Source of the DNA: Zhengella sedimenti
GTDB taxonomy: Bacteria > Pseudomonadota > Alphaproteobacteria > Rhizobiales > Rhizobiaceae
Reading direction: 5' to 3'
Length of the DNA: 64,000 bases
NCBI RefSeq assembly: GCF_046506625.1
Contig: NZ_JBKFFP010000002.1
Span: forward strand, 434,001 to 498,000
Below the pieces are notes generated by a model. That model was not told the origin of the DNA, ran no database searches, and worked only from the letters and a program-made list of their open reading frames with translations. Positions 35,246 through 42,823 of this stretch are shown piece by piece. The position numbers and the translations under genes are program-made. Each line of letters begins with the position of its first letter. Within the stretch, counting starts at the first letter, position 1.

Positions 35246-36511
35246 TCAGAGGATCGAGGTATCCAGCGGCTTGCCGGGCGTTGCCGGCTCGATCACCTTC
35301 TCGCCGGGCAGCGAGACATAGTCGGTGACCGCGAAGCCGTCCGGCGCGTCGGAAGACGGCTCGATGAAGGCAAGTTCGGCGTTCTTGACCGCCTGGTTGT
35401 CCTCGGCGCGAATGCGGCGCATGCCGGTCGCGCTGTCGAACTCCAGCCCCTTCAGGGCCGCGATCACATCGGCCGTTTCCGTGCCGCCCGCCTTGGCGAT
35501 GGCGCCGGCATAGGCCATGATCCCGGCATGGGCCTCAGCCGCCCAGCCCATCGGGTAATTGTCGCCGGTGCGCTCGACATAGTCGGCATAGAGCTGGTCG
35601 GAAAGCGGGTTGCCCTTGTTGGCCTCGTAGTACCAGTGGAAGCCGCTCCAGTGGGCCGGCGTCTGGTCCTTCATCGCGGTGGCGACGAGGAACTCGTTGG
35701 CCGAATCGAGGAGCACGTCGATCTTGTCGAACAGGCCGAAGGGCTTGGCCTGCTGGTAGAGCGTCACCGCGTCGCCACCGTAAACGGAGGTATAGATGCC
35801 CTCCACGTCGAGGCGCATGGCCTGGGTGATGTAGTTGCGGTAGTCGCCCGAGGCATAGGGCACCAGGATCGGCTCGGCGATCTGGGCTTCCTCGCCGGTC
35901 AGTTCCGGCATGGCCTTGCGCATCGTGGCCTCGAAGATCTTCCAGGTCGTGCGGCCATATTCATGGTCGGGGATGATGCCGCCCCACTTGCGGATTTCCG
36001 GACGGCTCTGGACGATGTGGCGCACCAGGCCGGCATTGCGGCTGACCGGGCTGTCGCCGACGCGGAAGACGTGCGGATTGTAGTTCTCGTGGTTCAGCTT
36101 CTCGGTGCCCGCGCCGGAGGTCAGCACGATGCCGCCCTCGCTCTGCAGGAGCGGCCCCATGGCGAGCGCCACGGCGCTGGAAATGGTGCCAAGCTGCAGG
36201 TTGACGCCGGCGCCGATCAGTTCGCGCGCCGCGACGGACGCATCGTTCGGATTGGCCTTGGAATCGCGGAATTCGAGCGCAAGCTGACGTCCATTGACAC
36301 CGCCGGCCGCATTCACGTGCTTGATGCCGATCTCGGCGCCATGGCGTACGAAATTGCCGATGAGCTGCGCCGGGCCGCTGAGCGGCGTGACGACGCCGAT
36401 GGTGATCGGCCCGTCCTGCGCCATCGCGGTGCGCAGGTTGATGAAGGGCATTGCAAGGCCGGTCGCGGCGGCGCCCTTGATGAGGTTACGTCTGCTGATC
36501 CTGTATGCCAT
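35246..36511 (-). CDS. ABC importer substrate-binding protein (LivK/HAAT type), Tat signal
   Basis: A 421-residue periplasmic binding protein. The N-terminus SRRNLIKGAAATGLAMPF is a twin-arginine signal, uncommon among such proteins but seen in rhizobia. The mature part starts PITIGVVTPLSGPAQLIG and continues with GVNGRQLALEFRDSKANP, a type I Liv-like fold. GGAGGAAA precedes the ATG. It sits between the crotonase gene and livH; the ligand is unknown. Confidence 0.92.
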   Translation of the reverse strand: MAYRISRRNLIKGAAATGLAMPFINLRTAMAQDGPITIGVVTPLSGPAQLIGNFVRHGAEIGIKHVNAAGGVNGRQLALEFRDSKANPNDASVAARELIGAGVNLQLGTISSAVALAMGPLLQSEGGIVLTSGAGTEKLNHENYNPHVFRVGDSPVSRNAGLVRHIVQSRPEIRKWGGIIPDHEYGRTTWKIFEATMRKAMPELTGEEAQIAEPILVPYASGDYRNYITQAMRLDVEGIYTSVYGGDAVTLYQQAKPFGLFDKIDVLLDSANEFLVATAMKDQTPAHWSGFHWYYEANKGNPLSDQLYADYVERTGDNYPMGWAAEAHAGIMAYAGAIAKAGGTETADVIAALKGLEFDSATGMRRIRAEDNQAVKNAELAFIEPSSDAPDGFAVTDYVSLPGEKVIEPATPGKPLDTSIL

Positions 36512-36555
36512 TTCACTTTCCTCCCGGTTTGAACTGTCGGCGCAAGGCGCCGGAC

Positions 36556-37353
36556 CTACTCACCCGTGAACACGGGCTTGCGCTTCTCGCGAAAGGCAGC
36601 GACCGCCTCGCGATGATCTTTCGAAACATTGGACATGGATTCGTAGGCGACGCCTGTATCCATGATGGAATGGGCCAGTTGCTTGAGGCCGATATTGGCC
36701 GTGACCTTGGTCCAGCGGATCGCCTTGCGTGCGCCGGATGCGATGCGGTGGGCCAGGGCATAGACATCCTCGTCCAGCTTGTCGGCCGGCACCGCACGGT
36801 TGATCAGGCCCATGCGCGCGGCTTCCGGCGCGGGAATGGGATCGCCCGTCAGCAGGTATTCCTTGGCGCGCAGGTAGCCGATCATCTGGGGCCAGAGGAT
36901 CGCGCCGCCATCGCCGGCCACGAGGCCGATCGAGACGTGCGGATCGCCGATCTTGGCATTCTCGGCCGCGATGACGATATCGCAGGTCAGCGCAATCGTG
37001 GCGCCAAGGCCGATGGCATGGCCGTTCATGCGGCAGATCAGCGGCTTTTCCAAGTCAAGCTGGCTGAAGATGATCCTTTTGGCCTCGAAACCCGTGACCT
37101 CGAAACGGGACGGATCGTCGATGGCTTCCTGCATCCAGTCGACATCGCCGCCGGCGCAGAACGCCCGGCCCGCGCCGGTCAGCACGATCACGTCGGAATC
37201 GGGATCGTCGTTGAGGTCGATGAAGACGCGCGACAGTTCCGAATGCAGGTCCGCGTTCACCGCGTTCAGCGTGTCGGGCAGGTTCAGCGTCACCGTCAGC
37301 ACCCGGCCGTCCCGCTTGAACGTCATTGTCTTGTAATTGGCGAACCGCTCCAT
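36556..37353 (-). CDS. Crotonase-family protein lacking both hydratase glutamates
   Basis: A 265-residue enoyl-CoA hydratase/isomerase superfamily member with the oxyanion-hole block GAGRAFCAGGD (residues 60-70). At the positions of the two catalytic glutamates of rat hydratase it has T119 (GLGATIAL) and H139 (DPHVSIG), while an aspartate, D148, lies in VAGDGGA. A classical hydratase reaction is therefore unlikely; isomerase, hydrolase or retro-Claisen-type chemistry fits better (inference). Similar DPHV/THV-AGDGG proteins are common in actinobacteria, as I recall. It lies 27 bases after the second acyl-CoA dehydrogenase gene. Confidence 0.88.
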   Translation of the reverse strand: MERFANYKTMTFKRDGRVLTVTLNLPDTLNAVNADLHSELSRVFIDLNDDPDSDVIVLTGAGRAFCAGGDVDWMQEAIDDPSRFEVTGFEAKRIIFSQLDLEKPLICRMNGHAIGLGATIALTCDIVIAAENAKIGDPHVSIGLVAGDGGAILWPQMIGYLRAKEYLLTGDPIPAPEAARMGLINRAVPADKLDEDVYALAHRIASGARKAIRWTKVTANIGLKQLAHSIMDTGVAYESMSNVSKDHREAVAAFREKRKPVFTGE

Positions 37354-37380
37354 TCCCGTCTCCTCCCGGATGTCTTGCTG

Positions 37381-38445
37381 TCAATCGTTGGATGTCATCA
37401 GCCGGCCACGGTGGTCTTCGGCCCCGCCCGGCATCAATTGCAAAACCTTGACCCGCCTGAGCCCCGCGCCCAGCGGCAGGTCTTCCGTCATGCCCACGCC
37501 GCCATGAAGCTGGATGGCTTCCTTGGCCACATGCAGCGCCCGGTCGACCGCGCCGACCACGGCCTGCGAGACGGCGCGGCCCGGCGCGCCGCCGTCCTCC
37601 GCGCCCCGCGTCATGGCGAGCGCCAGCGAGCGGATTTCCTCAACCGCGACATACATATCGGCAAGACGGTGCTGCAAGGCCTGGAACCGGCCGATGGGCT
37701 GGCCGAACTGCTCGCGCTGCCCGGCATAGGCAAGCGTGTCGGCGAAAAGTCGCCCGGCGAGCCCGCCGGCCTCGGCCGTGACCGCCATGGCGTGCAGCAA
37801 GCCGGCCCGCGCGGCAAGCCTGGCCGCCGCCTCGCCTTCGCAAAGGACCGCGTCCGCGCCGACAGCCACCCCGTCGAGGCTGATTTCGGCATGGCGCCGC
37901 CCGTCCATGCCGCGATAGCCGCTGACCGTCACGCCCTTGGCCGACGCATCCAGCACGCAGGCAAGATCCGGCAGGGCCAGCACGAAGGCATCGGCCGCCG
38001 CACCGCCCGGCACGGCGCGGAACCGGCCTGTGACGGTGCGCGCGCCATTGGCGCCGGCCACGGCCAGCCCCTCACCCATCTCCGCGACAAGGCCGCAGGC
38101 CATGCGCTCGCCGCCCAGCAGGGCCGGAAGGAGCGCGCTTTGCGGGTCGGCCGCCTCCAGGATGGCGAGCGCCAGGCATGCAGGAATGACGGGTTCGGCC
38201 ATCATGGCGCTGCCGACACCCTCGGCGACGATCGCCATTTCACGCGGACCGCCGAAACCGCCCGCCGCTTCTCCGACAGCCGCGCCCAGCCAGCCGAGAT
38301 CGGCAATCGCGGTCCAGACGCTGTGGTCGAAACCGTCCGGCATGGCTTCGCTTGCCCGCCGCGCGTCGTCGCCGTAGCGGTCCGCCAGGAAACGCGTGAC
38401 GCTTTGCGCCAGCAGGGCCTGTTCTTCGGTCGGTGTGATCTTCAC
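37381..38445 (-). CDS. Acyl-CoA dehydrogenase, short subunit of a probable heteromer
   Basis: A 354-residue acyl-CoA dehydrogenase-fold protein. The N-terminal helical domain (TPTEEQALLAQSVTRFLADR) and C-terminal domain (QREQFGQPIGRFQALQHRLAD) are clear, while the middle is shortened. The start is a GTG at 38445, with GTGAGG just upstream, 12 bases after the neighbouring acyl-CoA dehydrogenase gene. Adjacent pairs of one full and one shorter subunit form alpha2-beta2 enzymes in steroid side-chain breakdown in mycobacteria (FadE26/27, FadE28/29). That model is proposed here. Confidence 0.88.
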   Translation of the reverse strand: MKITPTEEQALLAQSVTRFLADRYGDDARRASEAMPDGFDHSVWTAIADLGWLGAAVGEAAGGFGGPREMAIVAEGVGSAMMAEPVIPACLALAILEAADPQSALLPALLGGERMACGLVAEMGEGLAVAGANGARTVTGRFRAVPGGAAADAFVLALPDLACVLDASAKGVTVSGYRGMDGRRHAEISLDGVAVGADAVLCEGEAAARLAARAGLLHAMAVTAEAGGLAGRLFADTLAYAGQREQFGQPIGRFQALQHRLADMYVAVEEIRSLALAMTRGAEDGGAPGRAVSQAVVGAVDRALHVAKEAIQLHGGVGMTEDLPLGAGLRRVKVLQLMPGGAEDHRGRLMTSND

Positions 38446-38457
38446 GTCTGCCTCACC

Positions 38458-39642
38458 CTAGCCGAGACCAAGCGCGTGCTTGGAAATGATGTTTCGCTGG
38501 ATTTCGTTGCTGCCGCCCCAGATGGTCGGGGCGCGCTGGAACAGGAATTCCGACACGATGCCCATGTGGCGGGCCAGTTCGCTGCCGGGATCGTTCGTTC
38601 CTTCCGCGATCAGGGCCGGGTCGTAGGGAACGGCCTCCGGGCCGAGCGTATCCGCCGTCGCCTCCGCGATGGCCTGCACGATCGTCGAGCCGCGCAGCTT
38701 GAGGACAGAGGCCTCGTAGCCGGGCGCCGAGCCGTCCATGACGGCCTCCAGCATGCGCAGCGTGGTCCATTCCAGGGCCAGCAGGTCGGTCTCAAGCCGG
38801 TTCAAACGGTCGAGATAGCGGTAGTCGTTCGACACGCCGCGCTCGCCGGCCAGGGCGCGCAGCCGGTCCAGCATCCGCTTGGCCTTGCCGATCTCGGCCG
38901 ACAGGACACGTTCGTGACCGAGAAGGTACTTGGCGTAGGTCCAGCCCTTGTTCTCCTCGCCGATGCGGTTTTCCACCGGAACGCGGACATTGTCGAAGAA
39001 CACCTGGTTGAGATGATGCGCCCCCTCGATGGAGCGGATCGGCCGGATCGAGATGCCGGGGGAACGCAGGTCGATCAGCAGGAATGAAATGCCTGCCTGC
39101 GGCCGGACCTGCGGATCGGTGCGCACCAGCGCGAAGATCCAGTCGGCCCAGTGAGCCATGGAGGTCCAGATCTTGGAGCCGTTGACGACATAATGGTCGC
39201 CGTCGCGCTCGGCACGGGTGGAAAGGCGGGCAAGATCGGAACCGGCATTCGGCTCGGAATAGCCCTGGCACCAGAACACCTCGTTCGACACGATGCCGGG
39301 CAGATGGCGCGCCTTCTGCTCTTCCGTGCCATAGGTGTAGATGACCGGCCCCACATAGTTGACACCGAACGGCAGGAGCCAGGGCGCGCCGGCATAGGTG
39401 GTCTCTTCCTGGAAGATGTAGCTTTGCGCCGGCGTCCAGTCGCAACCGCCGTAGCGCTCCGGCCAGAACCCGGCGATCCAGCCCTTGCGCGCCAGGATGT
39501 CCTGCCAGCGCATGTGGTCGGAGCGCGCCAGCGGACGCCCGCTCATCACCTTGTCGCGAATGTCGGCAGGCAGGTTCTCCCGCGTGAAAGCCCTGACCTC
39601 GTCCCGAAACGCGATGTCGGATGGGGACCATCCAGCGTCCAT
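38458..39642 (-). CDS. Acyl-CoA dehydrogenase, long subunit; first gene of operon
   Basis: A 394-residue acyl-CoA dehydrogenase with the FAD-binding stretches CQGYSEPNAGSDLA and WTSMAHWADW and the C-terminal IWGGSNEIQRNIISKHALG. The usual catalytic YEGT glutamate position near the C-terminus reads WGGS, typical of the subclass (CaiA/FadE17-like) that puts the base elsewhere or in a partner subunit. The ATG at 39642 has GGGAGGAG seven bases upstream. It would introduce the alpha-beta double bond into the CoA ester made by the operon's ligases, together with the next gene's product. Confidence 0.9.
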   Translation of the reverse strand: MDAGWSPSDIAFRDEVRAFTRENLPADIRDKVMSGRPLARSDHMRWQDILARKGWIAGFWPERYGGCDWTPAQSYIFQEETTYAGAPWLLPFGVNYVGPVIYTYGTEEQKARHLPGIVSNEVFWCQGYSEPNAGSDLARLSTRAERDGDHYVVNGSKIWTSMAHWADWIFALVRTDPQVRPQAGISFLLIDLRSPGISIRPIRSIEGAHHLNQVFFDNVRVPVENRIGEENKGWTYAKYLLGHERVLSAEIGKAKRMLDRLRALAGERGVSNDYRYLDRLNRLETDLLALEWTTLRMLEAVMDGSAPGYEASVLKLRGSTIVQAIAEATADTLGPEAVPYDPALIAEGTNDPGSELARHMGIVSEFLFQRAPTIWGGSNEIQRNIISKHALGLG

Positions 39643-39661
39643 CGAGCTCCTCCCAAAGCAA

Positions 39662-39705
39662 AATAATGACTAGTGATTCATTATTCATGCGCATGCCCTT
39701 GTCAA
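39662..39705 (-). promoter_or_regulatory. Promoter and palindromic operator of the acyl-CoA operon
   Basis: On the minus strand a perfect -35 TTGACA (39700-39705) is separated by 16 bp from a -10 TAATGA (39678-39683). A perfect inverted repeat AATAATGA-N8-TCATTATT (39662-39669 and 39678-39685) covers the -10 and the expected start of transcription. That is the classic place for a repressor, and the operon's own TetR protein is the natural candidate. The 5' leader to the first gene would be about 28 bases. Confidence 0.7.
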
Positions 39706-39971
39706 CAGGGCAAATGCGGATTTGCGGATGAAAACCGCCTGTCCGGCGCACAACCCCCGATGTGGTCCGATACAGGGATCCGGTCAGAGGCGAAGGCAGG
39801 CTGCCGCGACTGCCCGCCGCCGAAGCGGGCGCGCAGAGATCCGTGCGGCGAACCGGCCGGACCGGACAGTTCTTCAGTCCTGCTTCATACCTCTGTAATT
39901 TTTCGCGAACGACGGATGCCTTGCAGCGGTATATCCAGCAAACCGGGAAATGCCACAGGGAGGAGCCCGAC
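39706..39971. other. Divergent intergenic region, plus-strand promoter not clear
   Basis: No gene is seen. This stretch must carry the promoter of the transketolase operon. The only hint is a TGTAAT at 39894-39899 with no good -35, about 70 bases before the first start codon. The palindrome to its left could serve both directions. Confidence 0.4.
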
Positions 39972-40823
39972 ATGGATGCCGGCCGTCCGCAACGCGCTTC
40001 GAACATGCCGCTTGCGTTGCGCGCATGGAACATCCGCCGCAAGGCGCTGCTGATGGCAGAGGTGCAGGGCCAGGGCTATGTCGGCCAGGCGCTGGGCATT
40101 GCCGACGTCCTCGCCGCAGCCTATTTCCACGCGCTCGAATATCGCGCCGAGGATTCCGGATGGGAGGGCCGCGACCGTTTCTATCTCTCCATCGGTCACT
40201 ACGCCATCGCGCTCTACGCGGCGCTGATGGAGGCCGGCATCCTGCCGGAAGACGAGCTTGAAACCTACGGCATGGATGACAGCCGCCTGCCCATGTCCGG
40301 CATGGCGTCCTACACGCCGGGAATGGAGATCACCGGCGGGTCGCTCGGCCAGGGACTCGGGATCGCGGTGGGCGCCGCGCTCGGCCTGAAGCGCAAGAAG
40401 AGCCCGGCCTTCGTCTACAACCTGATGTCGGACGGGGAACTGGGCGAAGGCTCGACCTGGGAAGCGGCCATGTCGGCGGTGCAGCACGGGCTCGGCAATC
40501 TCGTCTGCCTTGTCGATTTCAACGACCAGCAGGCCGACGGCAGGACCACCGACGCGTTGGCCCGCATGCCGGAAGAAGCGAAATGGGCGGCCTTCGGATG
40601 GCATGCGCAGCGGGTCGACGGCAACGATCTGGACGCCGTCGTGGCTGCCTTCGACGCGGCGCGCGATCACCCCGGGCCGCAGCCGCGCGTCATCATCTTC
40701 GACACGACCATGTGCAAGGGCGTCGATTTCCTCGAAGCGCGCGAGATTACCCATTTCGTGCGCGTCGAGCCCGATGAATGGGCCAGGGCGCTGGCCGTCC
40801 TGGAAGAGGAAAAGCCGTCATGA
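39972..40823 (+). CDS. Transketolase N-terminal (thiamine-diphosphate) subunit
   Basis: A 283-residue protein equal to the first half of a transketolase. The cofactor motif SDGELGEGSTWEAA is the GDGx(24-27)N pattern, closed by DFNDQQADG. The frame is open above, but AGGAG before the ATG at 39972 and the domain start fix it. It is joined by ATGA to the C-terminal subunit, so the enzyme is split in two chains as in some archaeal and catabolic transketolases. It would transfer two-carbon ketol units; with the SDR downstream it may work in sugar or polyol catabolism (inference). Confidence 0.9.
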   Translation: MDAGRPQRASNMPLALRAWNIRRKALLMAEVQGQGYVGQALGIADVLAAAYFHALEYRAEDSGWEGRDRFYLSIGHYAIALYAALMEAGILPEDELETYGMDDSRLPMSGMASYTPGMEITGGSLGQGLGIAVGAALGLKRKKSPAFVYNLMSDGELGEGSTWEAAMSAVQHGLGNLVCLVDFNDQQADGRTTDALARMPEEAKWAAFGWHAQRVDGNDLDAVVAAFDAARDHPGPQPRVIIFDTTMCKGVDFLEAREITHFVRVEPDEWARALAVLEEEKPS

Positions 40824-41851
40824 CGCTTGCCTCGATGAAGCGGAAACACGAGCCGCGCAAGCCGCCCGCTACAAAGGCAGCCACCTCCGCGATGATCGCG
40901 TCGCTGGCGGCGGAGGGCTATGAAACGGTTTCCGCGCCCTTCGGCCACGCGCTGGTCGAGCTTGCCCGCAAGGACGAGCGGGTCGTCGGGCTGACAGCCG
41001 ACCTGGGCAAGTATACCGACCTGCACATCCTCGCCGAAGCCCTGCCCGACCGCTTCTACCAGATGGGCATGGCCGAGCAGCTTCTGATGTCGGCGGCCGC
41101 CGGCCTTGCGCGCGAGGGTTTCCTGCCGTTTGCCACCACCTACGCGGTGTTCGCCGCGCGGCGCGCCTACGACTTCATTGCCATGGCGATCGCGGAGGAG
41201 AACCTGCCGGTGAAGATCGCCTGCGCCCTGCCCGGCCTGACCACCGGCTACGGCCCGAGCCACCAGGCGACCGAGGACCTGGCGATCTTCCGCGGCCTGC
41301 CGAACATGACGATCATCGACCCGTGCGATGCCGACGACATCATTGGCATGGTGCCGCAGATCGCCGCGCATGACGGGCCTGTCTACACCCGGCTGCTGCG
41401 CGGCAAGGTCCCCTCGGTGCTGACCCGCCACAAGCCGGACTACCGCTTCCAGCTTGGCAAGGCCCAGATGATCCGCGAGGGCCGGGACGTGCTCGTCGTC
41501 TCCACGGGCATCATGACCATGCGCGCGCTCGATGCCGCGGTGCTGCTGGCCGGACAGGGCATCGAGGTGGCGGTGCTGCATGTGCCGACCATCAAGCCGC
41601 TGGATACGCCGACCATCGTGGGCGAGGCGGCGAAAGGCACGCGGCTGGTGGTGACGGCGGAAAACCATACGGTCAATGGCGGACTGGGCGAGGCCGTGGC
41701 GCGCGCCCTGCTCGTCAGCGGCGTAACGCCGACCTTCCGCATGATCGGCCTGCCCGACGCATTCCTGGAGGCCGGGGCTCTGCCGACGCTGCACGAGATG
41801 TACGGAATTTCCACCGCCAGGGTGGCGGAACAGATCAGGGGCTGGCTCTGA
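40820..41851 (+). CDS. Transketolase C-terminal subunit
   Basis: A 343-residue protein with the pyrimidine-binding domain (RVVGLTADLGKYTD, MGMAEQLLMSAAAGLA, FATTYAVFAARRAYDFI) and the C-terminal transketolase domain (GKAQMIREGRDVLVVSTGIM). It contains the conserved glutamate that activates thiamine diphosphate (MAEQ). The N-terminal 30 residues (KRKHEPRKPPATKAATS) are basic and unusual for the family. The start overlaps the first subunit's stop. Confidence 0.9.
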   Translation: MTLASMKRKHEPRKPPATKAATSAMIASLAAEGYETVSAPFGHALVELARKDERVVGLTADLGKYTDLHILAEALPDRFYQMGMAEQLLMSAAAGLAREGFLPFATTYAVFAARRAYDFIAMAIAEENLPVKIACALPGLTTGYGPSHQATEDLAIFRGLPNMTIIDPCDADDIIGMVPQIAAHDGPVYTRLLRGKVPSVLTRHKPDYRFQLGKAQMIREGRDVLVVSTGIMTMRALDAAVLLAGQGIEVAVLHVPTIKPLDTPTIVGEAAKGTRLVVTAENHTVNGGLGEAVARALLVSGVTPTFRMIGLPDAFLEAGALPTLHEMYGISTARVAEQIRGWL

Positions 41852-41895
41852 GCCACGCTCCACGACCAGACGCATCGAAACAGGAGACAAGGGCC

Positions 41896-42651
41896 ATGGG
41901 CCTGCTTGAAGGAAAGTTCGCGATCGTCACCGGCGCGGCCAGCCCGCGCGGCCTTGGCAAGGCGACGGCGAAGCTGTTCGCCGAACACGGCGCGACGGTC
42001 GCCATTCTCGATCTCGACGCCGACGCGGCGAAGGCCGCGGCAGCCGACCTGCCGGGCGGAGGCCATGCGGGCCTGGCCTGCGACGTGACCGACAAGGCGG
42101 CCTGCGAGGCCGCCGTTGCGGAACTGGAAAGGCTCCGGGGGCGGATCGACATCCTGATCAACAATGCCGGCATCACCCAGCCGCTGAAGATCATGGACAT
42201 CCAGCCGGAAAACTACGACGCGGTTCTCGACGTGAACCTGCGCGGCACGCTCTACATGAGCCAGGCCGTCATTCCGGGGATGCGCCGTGCCGGGTCCGGC
42301 TCCATCGTCAACCTTTCATCGGTTTCGGCACAGCGCGGCGGCGGCATATTCGGCGGACCGCACTATTCCGCGGCCAAGGCCGGCATCCTCGGCCTGACCA
42401 AGGCCATGGCGCGCGAACTGGCGCCGGCGGGCGTGCGCGTCAACGCCATCTGCCCCGGCTTCATCGCCACCGACATCACCGCCGGCAAGCTAACGCCGGA
42501 AATGAAGGAGCAGATCCTGGAAGGCATCCCCATGGGGCGTGCCGGTGAGGCCTCCGACGTGGCCGGCTGCGCCCTGTTCCTTGCTTCGGACCTGTCGGCC
42601 TACTGCACCGGAACGGAAGTCGACGTGAATGGCGGGTCGCTGATCCACTGA
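41896..42651 (+). CDS. SDR family oxidoreductase with extended cofactor loop
   Basis: A 251-residue short-chain dehydrogenase. The glycine-rich loop reads TGAASPRGLG, longer by three residues than the usual TGxxxGxG. NNAG and YSAAKAG give the catalytic motifs, and the C-terminus TGTEVDVNGG is standard. It is 44 bases after the transketolase subunit gene, in the same direction, so probably the same operon. It could reduce or oxidise the ketose or aldose handled by the transketolase (inference). Confidence 0.88.
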   Translation: MGLLEGKFAIVTGAASPRGLGKATAKLFAEHGATVAILDLDADAAKAAAADLPGGGHAGLACDVTDKAACEAAVAELERLRGRIDILINNAGITQPLKIMDIQPENYDAVLDVNLRGTLYMSQAVIPGMRRAGSGSIVNLSSVSAQRGGGIFGGPHYSAAKAGILGLTKAMARELAPAGVRVNAICPGFIATDITAGKLTPEMKEQILEGIPMGRAGEASDVAGCALFLASDLSAYCTGTEVDVNGGSLIH

Positions 42652-42670
42652 CCGGCCTTGCAAGCCGGTC
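42650..42670 (+). terminator. Hairpin at the end of the transketolase operon
   Basis: A perfect stem GACCGGC (42650-42656) with GCCGGTC (42664-42670) around the loop CTTGCAA directly follows, and partly includes, the SDR stop. No T run follows, so termination may need Rho. Confidence 0.4.
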
Positions 42671-42704
42671 CGGACCTTGCCGGGCCGGTCCCGCCGCCCG
42701 GCGG

Positions 42705-42738
42705 TGTCCGAAAAGCCGTTTCCCCTTTTCTCCGGACA
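42705..42738. repeat. Imperfect intergenic palindrome (rhizobial-type)
   Basis: TGTCCG-AAAAG (42705-42715) pairs with CTTTT-C-TCCGGACA (42725-42738). The outer TGTCCG/CGGACA and the inner AAAAG/CTTTT match, with small bulges. It resembles the intergenic palindromic elements scattered through rhizobial genomes. Confidence 0.4.
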
Positions 42739-42823
42739 TGCTTAAACGCATGAGGTCAATTCGTGGACCGGCCGTGACCCGAGAGCGGGACGGCCGGCCC
42801 GTACCGTTCGCGTCCCGGAGCCC

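Noticed and set aside
36505..39087. An 860-codon plus-strand open frame over the acyl-CoA genes
   Set aside because: Antisense shadow of the crotonase and two dehydrogenase genes, all with clear motifs and ribosome sites.
39972..42651. Sulfoquinovose sulfo-transketolase pathway
   Set aside because: Split transketolase is used there, but no sulfosugar isomerase, aldolase or sulfonate transporter is present.
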